The position numbers and the translations under genes are program-made. Shown piece after piece: positions 25,162-34,273 of a stretch of DNA of 64,000 nt (its first letter is position 1; every line of letters begins with the position of its first letter). This DNA comes from Burkholderiales bacterium. Lineage in GTDB: Bacteria > Pseudomonadota > Gammaproteobacteria > Burkholderiales > SG8-41. The stretch lies in NCBI GenBank assembly GCA_022841375.1, contig JALHRQ010000003.1:166692-230691 (forward strand), written 5' to 3'. A model generated the notes under the pieces. That model worked only from the letters and a program-made list of their open reading frames with translations. It was not told the origin of the DNA and did not search any database.

Positions 25162-25533
25162 TGCTCTCCTCCGTTCGTAAAATACGTTCGGACAACTTGA
25201 AGCCGGGGCTCAGGGTAACACCGTGGTGCGCAGCAAGTGGCCGCGGTTTTGAGCAGGTGACGCAGCGGACAAATTCGGCGGCGATGCCCTGCCGCTGGCC
25301 CCGCCACGCAGTGTTCTCGGGACAGGTGAATTCGGCGTTGTCCATGCACGAAGTAATGCGCTGTAGTGAAGATGCATCGTGGCGGCAGGCGGGTAATGTA
25401 ATTACACGGAGTCACAGCTACATCATAAGTTTTTGTTTTTATTGAATAAACCATGGTTGGTGCAATGCGGGTGTTGAACGTCCCGCATGATAAAATCGGC
25501 TTCCCCATCTGCAACTCCGGAATACCGATGCCC
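25162..25533. other. 372-base gap between divergent Bug and glyA genes
   Basis: The gap must hold the promoters of both directions. I see an AT-rich patch at 25421-25450 with one copy of the 13-mer element, and scattered short ORFs without ribosome sites. I find no convincing sigma-70 promoter with proper spacing, no glycine- or THF-riboswitch-like conserved core, and no RNA gene. Confidence 0.5.
25433..25445 (+). repeat. AT-rich 13-mer, copy 3
   Basis: Reads TTGTTTTTATTGA, 88 bases before the glyA start. This is the only copy in a divergent gap rather than shortly after a stop codon. Confidence 0.55.
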
Positions 25534-26787
25534 ATGTCCATTTTCAATAACCGACTGCAATCCGTAGACCCCGACATCTATCACGCGATCGAGCAGGAGG
25601 CGCAGCGTCAGGAAGACCACATTGAGCTGATTGCTTCCGAGAACTATGCCAGCCCCGCAGTTCTTGCGGCCCAGGGCTCGGTTCTGACCAACAAATACGC
25701 TGAAGGTTATCCGGGCAAGCGTTATTACGGCGGTTGCGAATACGTCGACATCGCCGAGAGACTGGCGATTGAGCGCGCCAAGGAGTTGTTCAAAGCCGGT
25801 TACGCCAATGTGCAGCCACACTCCGGCGCACAGGCGAATGCCGCGGTGTTTCTGGCGACACTGAAGCCGGGCGACGGCATCCTCGGCATGCGTCTGTCGG
25901 ACGGCGGTCATCTGACGCACGGCGCCAAGGTCAACATCAGCGGCAAGTATTACAACGCTTCCAGCTACGGCCTGAACTCCGAGACGCAGGCGATTGATTA
26001 CGAAGAAGTCGCCGAGCTGGCGAAAATCAACAAACCCAAGCTGATTGTCGCCGGCGCCTCGGCGTATTCGCTGGTCATCGACTGGAAACGTTTCCGCGAA
26101 ATCGCCGACAGCGTTGGTGCGCTGCTGATGGCCGATATGGCACATTACGCCGGTCTCGTCGCCGCGGGCCTGTATCCGAGCCCGGTGGGCATCGCCGATT
26201 TTGTCACCACGACCACGCACAAGACACTGCGTGGTCCGCGCGGCGGCATGATTCTCTCCGACGCCAAACACGAAAAAATCCTCAACTCCGCGGTGTTCCC
26301 CGGTTCGCAGGGCGGGCCGCTGATGCATGTCATCGCCGCCAAGGCGGTGGCGCTGAAGGAGGCGATGACCAAGGAATTCCGTGACTACCAGCAGCAGGTG
26401 CTCGACAACGCGCGGGTGATGGCGAAGGTGATGCAGGAACGCGGTTATCGCATCGTCTCCGGCCGTACCGAATGCCACATGTTCCTGCTTGACCTGCGTG
26501 ACAAGCCGGTGACCGGCCTCGAAGCCGAACAGGCATTGGGCCGTGCTTACATCACCGTCAACAAGAACTCGGTGCCCAACGACACCCGCACCCCGACGGT
26601 GACCAGCGGTGTGCGCATCGGCTCGCCGGCGATGACCACGCGCGGCTTCCGGGAAATCGAAGCCGAAAAACTCGGCCACCTGATTGCCGACATTCTTGAT
26701 GCACCGCAGGACGAAGGTGTCAACAACAAGGTCCGCGCCGCGGTAAAAGTGCTTTGCGACCAGTTCCCCGTTTATCGCAAGTCCTGA
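25534..26787 (+). CDS. glyA: Serine hydroxymethyltransferase
   Basis: 417 residues from ATG 25534 (an ATG two codons earlier at 25528 is equally possible; a longer ORF to 25453 is not family-like). It converts serine and tetrahydrofolate to glycine and 5,10-methylene-THF with [32 protein letters not shown] and the PLP-lysine block [15 protein letters not shown] are diagnostic. Cytoplasmic. nrdR follows 15 bases downstream, and the glyA-nrdR-rib order is common in betaproteobacteria, so glyA probably opens a long operon reaching nusB. Confidence 0.97.
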   Translation: MSIFNNRLQSVDPDIYHAIEQEAQRQEDHIELIASENYASPAVLAAQGSVLTNKYAEGYPGKRYYGGCEYVDIAERLAIERAKELFKAGYANVQPHSGAQANAAVFLATLKPGDGILGMRLSDGGHLTHGAKVNISGKYYNASSYGLNSETQAIDYEEVAELAKINKPKLIVAGASAYSLVIDWKRFREIADSVGALLMADMAHYAGLVAAGLYPSPVGIADFVTTTTHKTLRGPRGGMILSDAKHEKILNSAVFPGSQGGPLMHVIAAKAVALKEAMTKEFRDYQQQVLDNARVMAKVMQERGYRIVSGRTECHMFLLDLRDKPVTGLEAEQALGRAYITVNKNSVPNDTRTPTVTSGVRIGSPAMTTRGFREIEAEKLGHLIADILDAPQDEGVNNKVRAAVKVLCDQFPVYRKS

Positions 26788-26802
26788 CTCGGCTGCGCCG
26801 CC

Positions 26803-27267
26803 ATGAAATGTCCTTTCTGCAAATCGGATGAAACCCAGGTTATCGACTCGCGCGTCAGCGACGACGGCGACAGCATCCGCCGCCGGCGCAAGTGCGTCGC
26901 CTGCAGCAAACGTTTCACCACCTATGAAACGGTGGAGCTGCGCATGCCGCAGGTGGTCAAGCAGGACGGCAGCCGCGCCGAGTTCGACTTGGCCAAGCTG
27001 CGCACCAGTTTCATGCGCGCGCTGCACAAGCGCCCGGTGCCGACACCGCTGGTCGACGAAGCCATCGGTGCGCTGACCAACGAACTGCTGTCGCTGGGTG
27101 AACGCGAAGTGCCTGCGCGTCGCGTCGGCGAGATGGTGATGCGCGAACTGAAAAAGCTGGATGAAGTCGCCTATATTCGTTTTGCATCCGTCTACAAAAG
27201 TTTCCAGGGGGTCGAAGATTTCACCGATGCCATCAAGGAAGTGCGCCGTCCCGGGCGCACCAAGTAA
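26803..27267 (+). CDS. nrdR: Transcriptional repressor NrdR
   Basis: 154 residues, the canonical length. A zinc ribbon is formed by Cys3/Cys6 (MKCPFC) and Cys31/Cys34 (KCVAC) and binds NrdR boxes upstream of ribonucleotide reductase genes. The ATP-cone domain (residues ~49-139, [12 protein letters not shown] onward) senses ATP/dATP. It sits between glyA and ribD, the standard betaproteobacterial position. No NrdR box pair is obvious in the window, so its targets lie elsewhere. Confidence 0.97.
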   Translation: MKCPFCKSDETQVIDSRVSDDGDSIRRRRKCVACSKRFTTYETVELRMPQVVKQDGSRAEFDLAKLRTSFMRALHKRPVPTPLVDEAIGALTNELLSLGEREVPARRVGEMVMRELKKLDEVAYIRFASVYKSFQGVEDFTDAIKEVRRPGRTK

Positions 27268-27305
27268 ACCGCAGGTCGCCGCTTGTCGCGGTGACAGGAA
27301 TGCAA

Positions 27306-28397
27306 ATGTTCAAACCTGAAGATCACCAACATATGGCCCGCGCGCTGCAGCTCGCGGCGCAGGGCCTGTACACCACGACACCGAATCCGCGCGTCGGTTG
27401 CGTGATCGTGCGCGACGGCGTTGTCGTCGGCGAAGGCTGGCACGTGAAAGCGGGCGAACTGCATGCCGAGCCGCTGGCGCTGCAGGCTGCCGGTGATCGC
27501 GCTGCCGGAGCGACGGTATATGTCACGCTGGAGCCCTGCGCCCACCACGGCCGTACGCCGCCCTGCGTCGATGCCTTGCTCGCGGCGAAACCGGCACGCG
27601 TGGTGGCGGCGATGCAGGACCCGAATCCGAAAACCGCAGGCAAGGGTTTCGAACAGCTGCGCGCCGCCGGCATTACGGTCGACGTCGGCCTGATGGAAGC
27701 CGAAGCGCGCGAACTGAATATCGGTTTTGTGACACGGATGACGCGCGGCACGCCGTGGGTGCGCATGAAGGTTGCGGCCAGCCTCGACGGCCGCACTGCA
27801 CTGGCCAACGGCAAGAGCCAATGGATCACCGGTGCCGAAGCGCGCAGGGATGGCCATGCCTGGCGCGCGCGGGCCTGCGCCGTGCTGACCGGCGTCGGTA
27901 CGGTCAAGGACGACGATCCGATGCTGACGGTGCGCGATGTGCAGACGACGCGCCAGCCGTACCGGGTGGTGGTGGACAGTCGATTGCAGACGCCGCTGAC
28001 GGCGAAAGTGCTGGGGCCGGGAACCATCATCGCTGCGGCCGGCGTTGATGCGCCGCGCAGTGTTGCATTGCGCGCGCATGGTGCAGAAGTCGTGGTGCTG
28101 CCCAATCATGAAGGCAAGGTCGAACTGCCGGCGCTGCTGCAGGAACTCGCGCGCCGCGGCTGCAACGAAGTGCATGTCGAAGCCGGCTACAAGCTCAATG
28201 GGTCGCTGCTTGATGAAGGTCTGGTCGATGAACTGCTGATCTACATGGCGCCGTGCATCCTCGGCGATACCGCCAAGGGCATGTTTCACCTGCCGCCGCT
28301 GGACAATCTGGCCGGACGGCGCAATGTGCGCATTACTGACATCACGCGTGTCGGTGATGACATCCGCATATTGGCGCGGCTGGATAAAACAGACTGA
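27306..28397 (+). CDS. ribD: Riboflavin biosynthesis deaminase/reductase RibD
   Basis: 363 residues from ATG 27306, chosen because it has GG seven bases upstream and gives the family start MFKPEDHQHMARAL; GTG 27291 and ATG 27300 are alternatives. The N-terminal deaminase domain binds zinc through HAEPLAL and PCAHHGRTPPC. The C-terminal reductase domain has MKVAASLDGRTAL and TGVGTVKDDDPMLTVR. The enzyme performs the second and third steps of riboflavin synthesis (deamination, then NADPH reduction of the ribose side chain). ribE starts three bases after its stop. Confidence 0.96.
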   Translation: MFKPEDHQHMARALQLAAQGLYTTTPNPRVGCVIVRDGVVVGEGWHVKAGELHAEPLALQAAGDRAAGATVYVTLEPCAHHGRTPPCVDALLAAKPARVVAAMQDPNPKTAGKGFEQLRAAGITVDVGLMEAEARELNIGFVTRMTRGTPWVRMKVAASLDGRTALANGKSQWITGAEARRDGHAWRARACAVLTGVGTVKDDDPMLTVRDVQTTRQPYRVVVDSRLQTPLTAKVLGPGTIIAAAGVDAPRSVALRAHGAEVVVLPNHEGKVELPALLQELARRGCNEVHVEAGYKLNGSLLDEGLVDELLIYMAPCILGDTAKGMFHLPPLDNLAGRRNVRITDITRVGDDIRILARLDKTD

Positions 28398-28400
28398 TTG

Positions 28401-29000
28401 ATGTTTACCGGCATCGTCGCGGCGGTAGGCCGTATTGAAAAAATAAATCCCGCGCCGGGCGGCGTGCGTCTGCATATCGCCACCGGCGCGCTGGGCATGG
28501 ACGATGTCGCACCCGGCGACAGTATCGCTGTCAACGGCGTGTGCCTGACCGTGGTGGCATTCGATAAAACTTTTTTCGAGGCCGAGGTGTCGCAGGCCTC
28601 ATTGGGCGTGGTCGCCGGATTTGATGTCGGCGCTGCGGTCAATCTCGAAAAAGCGCTGCGGCTGGCCGACCGGCTCGGCGGCCATTTGATGAGCGGCCAC
28701 GTCGACGGAGCCGGTACGGTGGCGCAATTCGAGGCGGTGGGGGACAATCGCCGCCTTGTTGTCGAAGCCCCGCCGGCGATTGCCCGTTATATCGCGCGCA
28801 AGGGTTCGATTGCAGTGAATGGCGTCAGCCTGACGGTGAATGCGGTTGACGGCAATGCCTTCGAAGTGAACCTGATCGCGCATACGCTTTCGGCGACGAC
28901 GCTGCAGCAGCTGAAGCCGGGTGTGCGTGTCAATCTTGAGGTGGACATGCTGGCGCGTTACATTGAACGCCTGCACCAAGTCAGCCCTGCAAGGAACTGA
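28401..29000 (+). CDS. ribE: Riboflavin synthase, alpha subunit
   Basis: 199 residues from ATG 28401. Two homologous lumazine-binding barrels are visible: MFTGIVAAVGRIEKI with SIAVNGVCLTV, and LGGHLMSGHVDG with SIAVNGVSLTVN. The enzyme dismutates two 6,7-dimethyl-8-ribityllumazine molecules into riboflavin plus the pyrimidine precursor. The length is usual. It is tightly packed between ribD and the next rib gene (three- and four-base gaps), so the genes are co-translated. Confidence 0.96.
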   Translation: MFTGIVAAVGRIEKINPAPGGVRLHIATGALGMDDVAPGDSIAVNGVCLTVVAFDKTFFEAEVSQASLGVVAGFDVGAAVNLEKALRLADRLGGHLMSGHVDGAGTVAQFEAVGDNRRLVVEAPPAIARYIARKGSIAVNGVSLTVNAVDGNAFEVNLIAHTLSATTLQQLKPGVRVNLEVDMLARYIERLHQVSPARN

Positions 29001-29004
29001 AGTT

Positions 29005-30126
29005 TTGAACTCTGGAAAAAACGAATTGGCCATCAGCCCGACATCAGAAATCATTGCCGAAATGCGCGCCGGCCGCATGGTCGTGCTCGTTGATGAGGAA
29101 GACCGCGAGAACGAAGGTGATCTGGTATTGGCGGCGGAATTTGCGACCCCGGAGACCATCAATTTCATGGCGCGTTTTGGTCGCGGTCTGATCTGCCTGA
29201 CGCTGACCGAGGAACGCTGTCGGCGACTGAACCTGCCGCTGATGGTCAGCAACAACCGTTCGCCGATGGGCACCAATTTCACGTTGTCGATCGAGGCGGC
29301 CGAAGGCGTGACCACCGGCATCTCGGCGGCGGACCGCGCAAAAACGGTGCAGGCGGCGATCCGCGCCGATGCCAGCCCGGACGATATCGTCCAACCCGGG
29401 CACATTTTTCCGCTGATGGCGCAAAACGGCGGCACATTGATGCGCGCCGGCCATACCGAAGCCGGCTGTGATCTGGCGCGGCTCGCCGGCCTCAGCCCGG
29501 CGGCGGTGATCTGCGAAATCCTCAAGGACAACGGCGAGATGGCGCGGCTGCCGGACTTGATTCCGTTTGCGGCGGAACACGGCCTGAAAATCGGCACCAT
29601 CACCGACCTGATCCAGTATCGCAGCAGTACCGAATCGCTGGTCAAGCGCGCCACCGAGCGCGACATCGAAACCGCGCACGGCACCTTCCGCCTGGTGGCG
29701 TACACCGAAACCGCCGGCGGGCAGACGCATTTGGCCCTGGTGCGTGGCAAAATTGCGCCGCGTGACGAAGTGCTGGTGCGGGTGCATGAACCGGTGTCGT
29801 TGATCGACGTGCTCGATACCAGCGCGACCAGCCATTCGTGGAACCTGCACGATGCAATGGCAGAGATTGCCCGCAACGGCCGCGGCGTGATCATCCTGCT
29901 GCATCGTCCGGAAACCGCGGCTGAACTGCTGGAGCGCGCCCGTCCGCAACATGAACGCGGCGGCCCGGCAAAAATCGTGTTGCGCAATTACGGCATCGGC
30001 GCGCAGATCCTGCGCGACCTCGGCGTGAAAAAAATGCGGGTGATGGCGCAGCCGCTGCGCATGCCGAGCATGGCCGGTTTTGATCTCGAAGTGACCGGCT
30101 ATCTGCAACCGCCGGGCAAGGCTTAA
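29005..30126 (+). CDS. ribB: 3,4-dihydroxy-2-butanone-4-phosphate synthase with degenerate RibA-like domain (RibBX type)
   Basis: 373 residues from TTG 29005, which has AAGGA at a nine-base spacing; TTG 29026 is an alternative (366 residues, [12 protein letters not shown] start). The N-terminal ~200 residues are a complete Rib[12 protein letters not shown] and [14 protein letters not shown] carry the active-site acids and threonine. It converts ribulose 5-phosphate to dihydroxybutanone phosphate. The C-terminal ~165 residues occupy the RibA place but contain no cysteine and lack both the zinc motif (GDVFGSxRCDC) and the RQEGRG loop, so GTP cyclohydrolase II activity is not expected. This matches the RibBX arrangement described in Proteobacteria. 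Confidence 0.93.
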   Translation: MNSGKNELAISPTSEIIAEMRAGRMVVLVDEEDRENEGDLVLAAEFATPETINFMARFGRGLICLTLTEERCRRLNLPLMVSNNRSPMGTNFTLSIEAAEGVTTGISAADRAKTVQAAIRADASPDDIVQPGHIFPLMAQNGGTLMRAGHTEAGCDLARLAGLSPAAVICEILKDNGEMARLPDLIPFAAEHGLKIGTITDLIQYRSSTESLVKRATERDIETAHGTFRLVAYTETAGGQTHLALVRGKIAPRDEVLVRVHEPVSLIDVLDTSATSHSWNLHDAMAEIARNGRGVIILLHRPETAAELLERARPQHERGGPAKIVLRNYGIGAQILRDLGVKKMRVMAQPLRMPSMAGFDLEVTGYLQPPGKA

Positions 30127-30137
30127 AGGAAAGCAAT

Positions 30138-30605
30138 ATGGGTCGTTACGACGGCATCGAAGAGCTGGAACCCGGCACCAATGGTGCGGGGCTGCGCATC
30201 GGCATCGTCATGGGCCGTTTCAATATTGACGTCGGCGACGGACTGCTGTCGGCGTGCACTGCGGCGCTGGTCAAGCAGGGTGTCGCGCAGAAGGACATGC
30301 GCATCGTCACCGTTCCGGGGGCACTGGAAATCCCGCTGACGCTGAAGAAAATGGCGCAAAGCGGCAAATACGATGCGCTGATTGCGCTCGGCGCGGTGAT
30401 TCGCGGCGAGACTTATCATTTTGAAATCGTCTCCAACGAATCCTCGCGCGGCATCACCGAAGTGCAGCTGTCCACCGGCGTGCCGATCGCCAACGGCATC
30501 CTCACCACCGAGGATGATGATCAGGCCGAAGTGCGTATGGCGCAGAAGGGGCTCGATTGCGCGATCGCGGCCATCGAGATGGCGCGCCTGCTGCCGCGGC
30601 TGTAA
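30138..30605 (+). CDS. ribH: 6,7-dimethyl-8-ribityllumazine synthase
   Basis: 155 residues, the standard length. It condenses dihydroxybutanone phosphate with the RibD product to form lumazine, the penultimate step, usually as an icosahedral or pentameric shell. [43 protein letters not shown] and [11 protein letters not shown] cover the active site. It lies 11 bases after the ribB(X) gene, with AAAGGAA as ribosome site. An AT-rich 13-mer follows before nusB. Confidence 0.97.
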   Translation: MGRYDGIEELEPGTNGAGLRIGIVMGRFNIDVGDGLLSACTAALVKQGVAQKDMRIVTVPGALEIPLTLKKMAQSGKYDALIALGAVIRGETYHFEIVSNESSRGITEVQLSTGVPIANGILTTEDDDQAEVRMAQKGLDCAIAAIEMARLLPRL

Positions 30606-30625
30606 ACGCGGTATTTTATAAGTTA

Positions 30626-30638
30626 TTGTTTTTAAACA
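30626..30638 (+). repeat. AT-rich 13-mer, copy 4 (AAACA variant)
   Basis: Reads TTGTTTTTAAACA, 21 bases after the ribH stop and 42 before the nusB start. ATTGTTT and AAACAAT at 30625-30640 also make a perfect inverted repeat around the two central bases. Confidence 0.55.
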
Positions 30639-30680
30639 ATTATTCGTGTGTCCCGGTCATGCGGGACACACCGGAGTCTC

Positions 30681-31112
30681 ATGAAATCCAGCCGCAGACG
30701 TTCGCGTGAATTCGCCGTGCAAGGCCTTTACCAGTGGCAGCTTGCGGGCACCGACCCTTTGACCATTGTCGAGCAGTTGTCCGATGCCGAAGGTTTCGAC
30801 AAGATTGATACGGAATACTTCAAGGCGCTGCTCACCGGTGCTGTGGCTGGCGCTGCCGACATGGAGCAGCTGATTGCGCCCTTGCTCGACCGCGCCTACA
30901 AAAGCCTGTCGCCGGTGGAGCGCGGCATTCTGCTGCTCGCCGGTTATGAATTCAAAAGCCAGCTTGAAGTGCCGTACCGCGTGATCATCAACGAGGCGAT
31001 CGAACTCGCCAAATCATTCGGCGGCACCGACGGTCACAAATATGTCAACGGCGTGCTCGACAAGATGGCCGCGCAGCTGCGCGCGATGGAGGTGTCGGCC
31101 GGTCGTTCATAG
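30681..31112 (+). CDS. nusB: Transcription antitermination factor NusB
   Basis: 143 residues from ATG 30681 (after CCGGAG); the 11-codon upstream extension from 30648 is not conserved-looking. NusB with NusE binds boxA RNA and supports rRNA antitermination. RRRSREFAVQGLYQWQLAG, SPVERGILLLAGYE and VPYRVIINEAIELAKSFGG are the family signatures of this all-helical protein. It is the last gene of the rib operon. In many betaproteobacteria thiL comes soon after; here thiL is displaced to 36.9 kb. Confidence 0.96.
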   Translation: MKSSRRRSREFAVQGLYQWQLAGTDPLTIVEQLSDAEGFDKIDTEYFKALLTGAVAGAADMEQLIAPLLDRAYKSLSPVERGILLLAGYEFKSQLEVPYRVIINEAIELAKSFGGTDGHKYVNGVLDKMAAQLRAMEVSAGRS

Positions 31113-31170
31113 AACCTGTTGATCAAACCGTATCACCGAAACGGATTATCGAAAGAAGGACTGAAAGAAG

Positions 31171-31440
31171 ATGGATGAAGAAAAACTGAAAAAACGCATT
31201 TACGCGTTTCATTTTGCCGGGATACTCAATTTGTTCCTCGGCTGTTATGTGCTGCTTTATGGCGGCGGCGTCGAGCCGGGTACGCGCAACATCATGCTGC
31301 TGTTCTTTTTCGGCTTCGCAATTCTCGACTTCTGGTTCCCGACGCACCTTAAAAAGAAATTCGCCGAGCAGCAGGCGCTGATGGCGCAGGCGCAGGGTCA
31401 GGCACCCGCGGTGCAGCCGGCGGAACCACCGACGTCCTGA
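31171..31440 (+). CDS. Small two-helix membrane protein
   Basis: 89 residues. Two hydrophobic segments (about 11-31, HFAGILNLFLGCYVLLY, and 41-57, IMLLFFFGFAILDFWF) are separated by a short Gly-rich loop, with charged ends (MDEEKLKKR; LKKKFAEQQ). The C-terminal tail is Ala/Gln/Pro-rich and probably cytoplasmic. I do not recognise a functional family. It lies 58 bases after nusB, with GAAAGAAG before the ATG. Confidence 0.75.
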   Translation: MDEEKLKKRIYAFHFAGILNLFLGCYVLLYGGGVEPGTRNIMLLFFFGFAILDFWFPTHLKKKFAEQQALMAQAQGQAPAVQPAEPPTS

Positions 31441-31471
31441 TGCAGGTCTGGCAGCGCCGACCGCGCAGCCT

Positions 31472-32311
31472 TTATTTCCTCATCCGCCGCAGGCCGTCGA
31501 GCAGGATGGCGGCCAGCGCTTCCTCTTTGGCATCCCAGTGTTCGTGGGGATCGACGTCGATATCGATGTCCTCACCCATCAGCGGGCGCAGCTCGGTGTC
31601 CGGCATCAGCCGCGCCAGTTCTGCGGCGGCGCGTTGAGGATGCGTGTTGTCATTGCCGGGAACAATGCACGCGGGTGCCTTGATCGAGCGTAACTGTTCC
31701 GCGCTGGCGCCGATGACCGGCTGGTCGGCGCCGGTCTTGAACTGTTCGTCCCACGCCGTCATCGCCGCGATGAATTGTGCTGCATCAATGTCCAGCAGCG
31801 CCTGCCGGTTTTCCGGACGGGCCGCGATACGTTCACGAAAATGCGGTGTTGCGCAGACCGCGGCCATGCCGCCGTTGTTGGCCGCGCGGATGTATTCGCC
31901 GTAATATTTTTCGCGCAGCCGCCGCACTGCAAACGCGCCGCCGGTGACCCGCCACAGCAGCAGGCCGCTGACCGCCTGCGGATAACGCAGCGCGAATTCG
32001 ATCGACATGCGGCAGCCGGAAGAGCCGCCGCCGATCACCGCTGGCAGTGCGCCGAGCTGCTGCAGCAGCGCGTAAAGATCTGCAGCCCAGATTTCATGTT
32101 CGGCGCCAACGCCGGCCACCGAGACTTGGGAAGCGCCGCAGTTGCGCCGGTCATGGATCAGCACGCGGTATCCGCCTGCCGCCACGCGACCGGCCAGGGA
32201 ACGGATATCGTCATTGCCCAGCCGGCCGCCGGGGGTCAGCGCAACCCACGGTCCGCGGTCACCGAGAACTTCATACTGGATGACAACGCCGTTGATGGTG
32301 GATACAGGCAT
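31472..32311 (-). CDS. Alpha/beta hydrolase
   Basis: 279 residues, cytoplasmic by sequence. The fold is shown by HDRRNCGASQ after strand 4 and a nucleophile elbow GGSSGC. Candidate acid and base are the aspartate in PGNDNTHP and the histidines in DPHEHW near the C-terminus. The oxyanion segment reads TPGGRLGND rather than HGxx. Substrate unknown. It ends convergently with the small membrane protein (31-base gap), and its start is three bases from the end of the Bug receptor gene upstream on the same strand, so the two are probably co-transcribed. Confidence 0.85.
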   Translation of the reverse strand: MPVSTINGVVIQYEVLGDRGPWVALTPGGRLGNDDIRSLAGRVAAGGYRVLIHDRRNCGASQVSVAGVGAEHEIWAADLYALLQQLGALPAVIGGGSSGCRMSIEFALRYPQAVSGLLLWRVTGGAFAVRRLREKYYGEYIRAANNGGMAAVCATPHFRERIAARPENRQALLDIDAAQFIAAMTAWDEQFKTGADQPVIGASAEQLRSIKAPACIVPGNDNTHPQRAAAELARLMPDTELRPLMGEDIDIDVDPHEHWDAKEEALAAILLDGLRRMRK

Positions 32312-32314
32312 GAT

Positions 32315-33280
32315 TTACTCCGGTTTGATGCCGGCGGCGGCAACGACCTTGCGCCACTTGGCGATCTCGGCTTCGAGGTAGCGCGCGAATTCGGCGGGGT
32401 TGCTGGCGATCGGTTCGCCGCCGATTTTTTCGAAAGTCGATTGCACCGACGGCGACTTGAAGCTTTCGGTAATGCCCGCATACAGCGTGTTGACCACCGC
32501 CGCCGGCGTGCCGGCCGGGGCGAGCAGCGCGCTCCACGCTGCCGCTTCGTAGCCTTTGGTGCCGGCTTCGTCCATGGTCGGCACATCGGGCAGGGTTTTC
32601 GAGCGTTTGGCCGTGGTCACCGCCAGCGCGCGCAGTCGTCCTGCGGCAACGTGCGGATTGACCACGCTGGTGGGCAGGAATGCGATATCGGTTTCGCCGC
32701 CAACCACGCCGATCAGCGAGGGCGCAGAACCTTTGTAGGGGATGTGCACGATCTTTACGTCCGCCATACTTTTATACAGCTCCAGCGACAGGTGAGCCGA
32801 AGTGCCCGAGCCTGCCGATCCGCCGGTGAGGCGGTCGGGTTTGGACTTGGCCAGTGCGGTCAGTTCGCGTACTGTTTTTGCGGGCACCGACGGGTGCACC
32901 ACCAGCACATTGGGCGTGACCACCAGCTGGCTGACCGGGACCAGGTCGCGCATTACGTCGTAGGGCAGCTTTTGCGTCAGCGCCGGGTTGATCGACAGCG
33001 CAGTGGATGCGCACAGCACGGTATAGCCGTCAGCGGGTGAACGCACCACCGACTCGACGCCGATATTGCCGCCGGCGCCCGGACGGTTGAGTGCGGTGAC
33101 CGGCTGTTTCCAGATTTCAGCAAGGCGTTGCGCCACCGTGCGGCAGACGATATCGACCGCGCCGCCTGCCGGAAACGGAATGACCATGCTTACCGCTTTG
33201 GCCGGAAAATTTTGTGCGGTGACCGGGTTGACGGCGACAGCACCCAGCAGGCCGCAGATGACCAGTAGATGGCGATTCAT
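32315..33280 (-). CDS. Bug (TctC-type) periplasmic solute receptor 4
   Basis: 321 residues from ATG 33280, with GGAGGA just upstream; the 27-codon extension to 33361 is inside the neighbouring intergenic region. Signal peptide about 1-22 (ending VTA-Q), then NFPAKAVSMVIPFPAGGAVD. LNRPGAGGNIGVESVV and IPYKGSAPSLIGVVGGETD are the loops, and the C-terminus is VAAAGIKPE. It is the middle gene of a leftward trio with receptor 5 and the alpha/beta hydrolase. No TctAB subunits are nearby. Confidence 0.93.
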   Translation of the reverse strand: MNRHLLVICGLLGAVAVNPVTAQNFPAKAVSMVIPFPAGGAVDIVCRTVAQRLAEIWKQPVTALNRPGAGGNIGVESVVRSPADGYTVLCASTALSINPALTQKLPYDVMRDLVPVSQLVVTPNVLVVHPSVPAKTVRELTALAKSKPDRLTGGSAGSGTSAHLSLELYKSMADVKIVHIPYKGSAPSLIGVVGGETDIAFLPTSVVNPHVAAGRLRALAVTTAKRSKTLPDVPTMDEAGTKGYEAAAWSALLAPAGTPAAVVNTLYAGITESFKSPSVQSTFEKIGGEPIASNPAEFARYLEAEIAKWRKVVAAAGIKPE

Positions 33281-33299
33281 GGTGATTCCTCCGGTGGTT

Positions 33300-34265
33300 T
33301 TATTCGAGACGCAGGTCCAGCCTGGTGCGCAATTCAGCGTAACGGGCGATTTCAGTATCAAGGTATTGGCCGAACTGTTGCGGCGTCATCCGCGGCAATT
33401 CAGCGCCTTCCGGCGCCAGCGTGTCTTCCAGCACCCTGTCGGTCTGTGCGGCGGCAACGGCGGTGTTCAGGCGCTCGATTACCGCTCGCGGCACACCCCG
33501 CGGCGCGAGCATGCCGTACCAGCTGGTCATTTCGTATTTGGGCACACTTTCACCGATGGCCGGCAGGCCGGGAAACGCCGCCGAGCGTTTGGCGGTGGAT
33601 ACGGCGAGGGCTCGGACCTTGCCTGAAGCGAGGTGGGGTTTGACCGACAGCGGACCCAGCAGTGCCATCTGCACTTCACCGCCCAGCAGTCCGGCGATTG
33701 ACGGCGCAGCACCCTTGTAGCTGACGTTGACCATATCGACTCTGGCGTAAAGCTTGAGCATTTCCAGGCCGAGGTGCGAAGCGCTGCCGATGCCGCTGCT
33801 GGCGTAGTTGAACTTGCCGGGCTGGGACCGCAGCAGCGCCAGCAGTTCGGGCATCGTTTTCGCATTCAGTGAGGGATGAATCACCAGCACGAGAGGCATT
33901 TTTGCAAACAGCGTGACCGGCTCAAAGCTTTTGATCGAATCGTAGGGCAGGTTGCGCGCGAAAGCCGCATTGATCGCATGCGCGCCGGAGATCCACAGGA
34001 TGGTGTAACCGTCGGGTGTCGCGCTGGCGGCTGCGGTGGTGCCGATGATGCTGCCGCCGCCGGGACGGTTGTCGATGATGACTTGCTGCTGCAGCGTGTC
34101 GGTCAGCGACTTCGCGAGCAATCGGGCGGCAACATCAGCGCCGCCGCCGGCGGAAATCGGCGCGATCATGCGGATCGGCCGTGCCGGATAGGATGGTGCG
34201 GCGGCGCCGGCCGTCTGCCAGCAGGTCAGCAGCACGATACCTGTGAAGAAAATGGTCGTGGGCAT
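33300..34265 (-). CDS. Bug (TctC-type) periplasmic solute receptor 5
   Basis: 321 residues from ATG 34265; a TTG two codons earlier (34271) is possible. Signal peptide about 1-21 (TAGA-A), then SYPARPIRMIAPISAGGGAD. DNRPGGGSIIGTTAAA and VSYKGAAPSIAGLLGGEVQ are the ligand loops; it ends in RTRLDLRLE. It lies 19 bases upstream of receptor 4, and its start is only eight bases from the stop of the 49-codon Bug relic, so three Bug genes once stood in a row. Confidence 0.92.
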   Translation of the reverse strand: MPTTIFFTGIVLLTCWQTAGAAAPSYPARPIRMIAPISAGGGADVAARLLAKSLTDTLQQQVIIDNRPGGGSIIGTTAAASATPDGYTILWISGAHAINAAFARNLPYDSIKSFEPVTLFAKMPLVLVIHPSLNAKTMPELLALLRSQPGKFNYASSGIGSASHLGLEMLKLYARVDMVNVSYKGAAPSIAGLLGGEVQMALLGPLSVKPHLASGKVRALAVSTAKRSAAFPGLPAIGESVPKYEMTSWYGMLAPRGVPRAVIERLNTAVAAAQTDRVLEDTLAPEGAELPRMTPQQFGQYLDTEIARYAELRTRLDLRLE

Positions 34266-34273
34266 CGCCAATG

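Noticed and set aside
25478-25500. Sigma-70 promoter (TTGAAC with TAAAAT) before glyA
   Set aside because: The two hexamers are only 11 bases apart, too close to work together.
25162-25533. Glycine or THF riboswitch upstream of glyA
   Set aside because: I could not find the conserved core of either class; only an AT-rich patch is visible.
27268-30137. FMN riboswitch in the riboflavin operon
   Set aside because: Gaps between the rib genes are 3-38 bases, too short for the ~120-base element.
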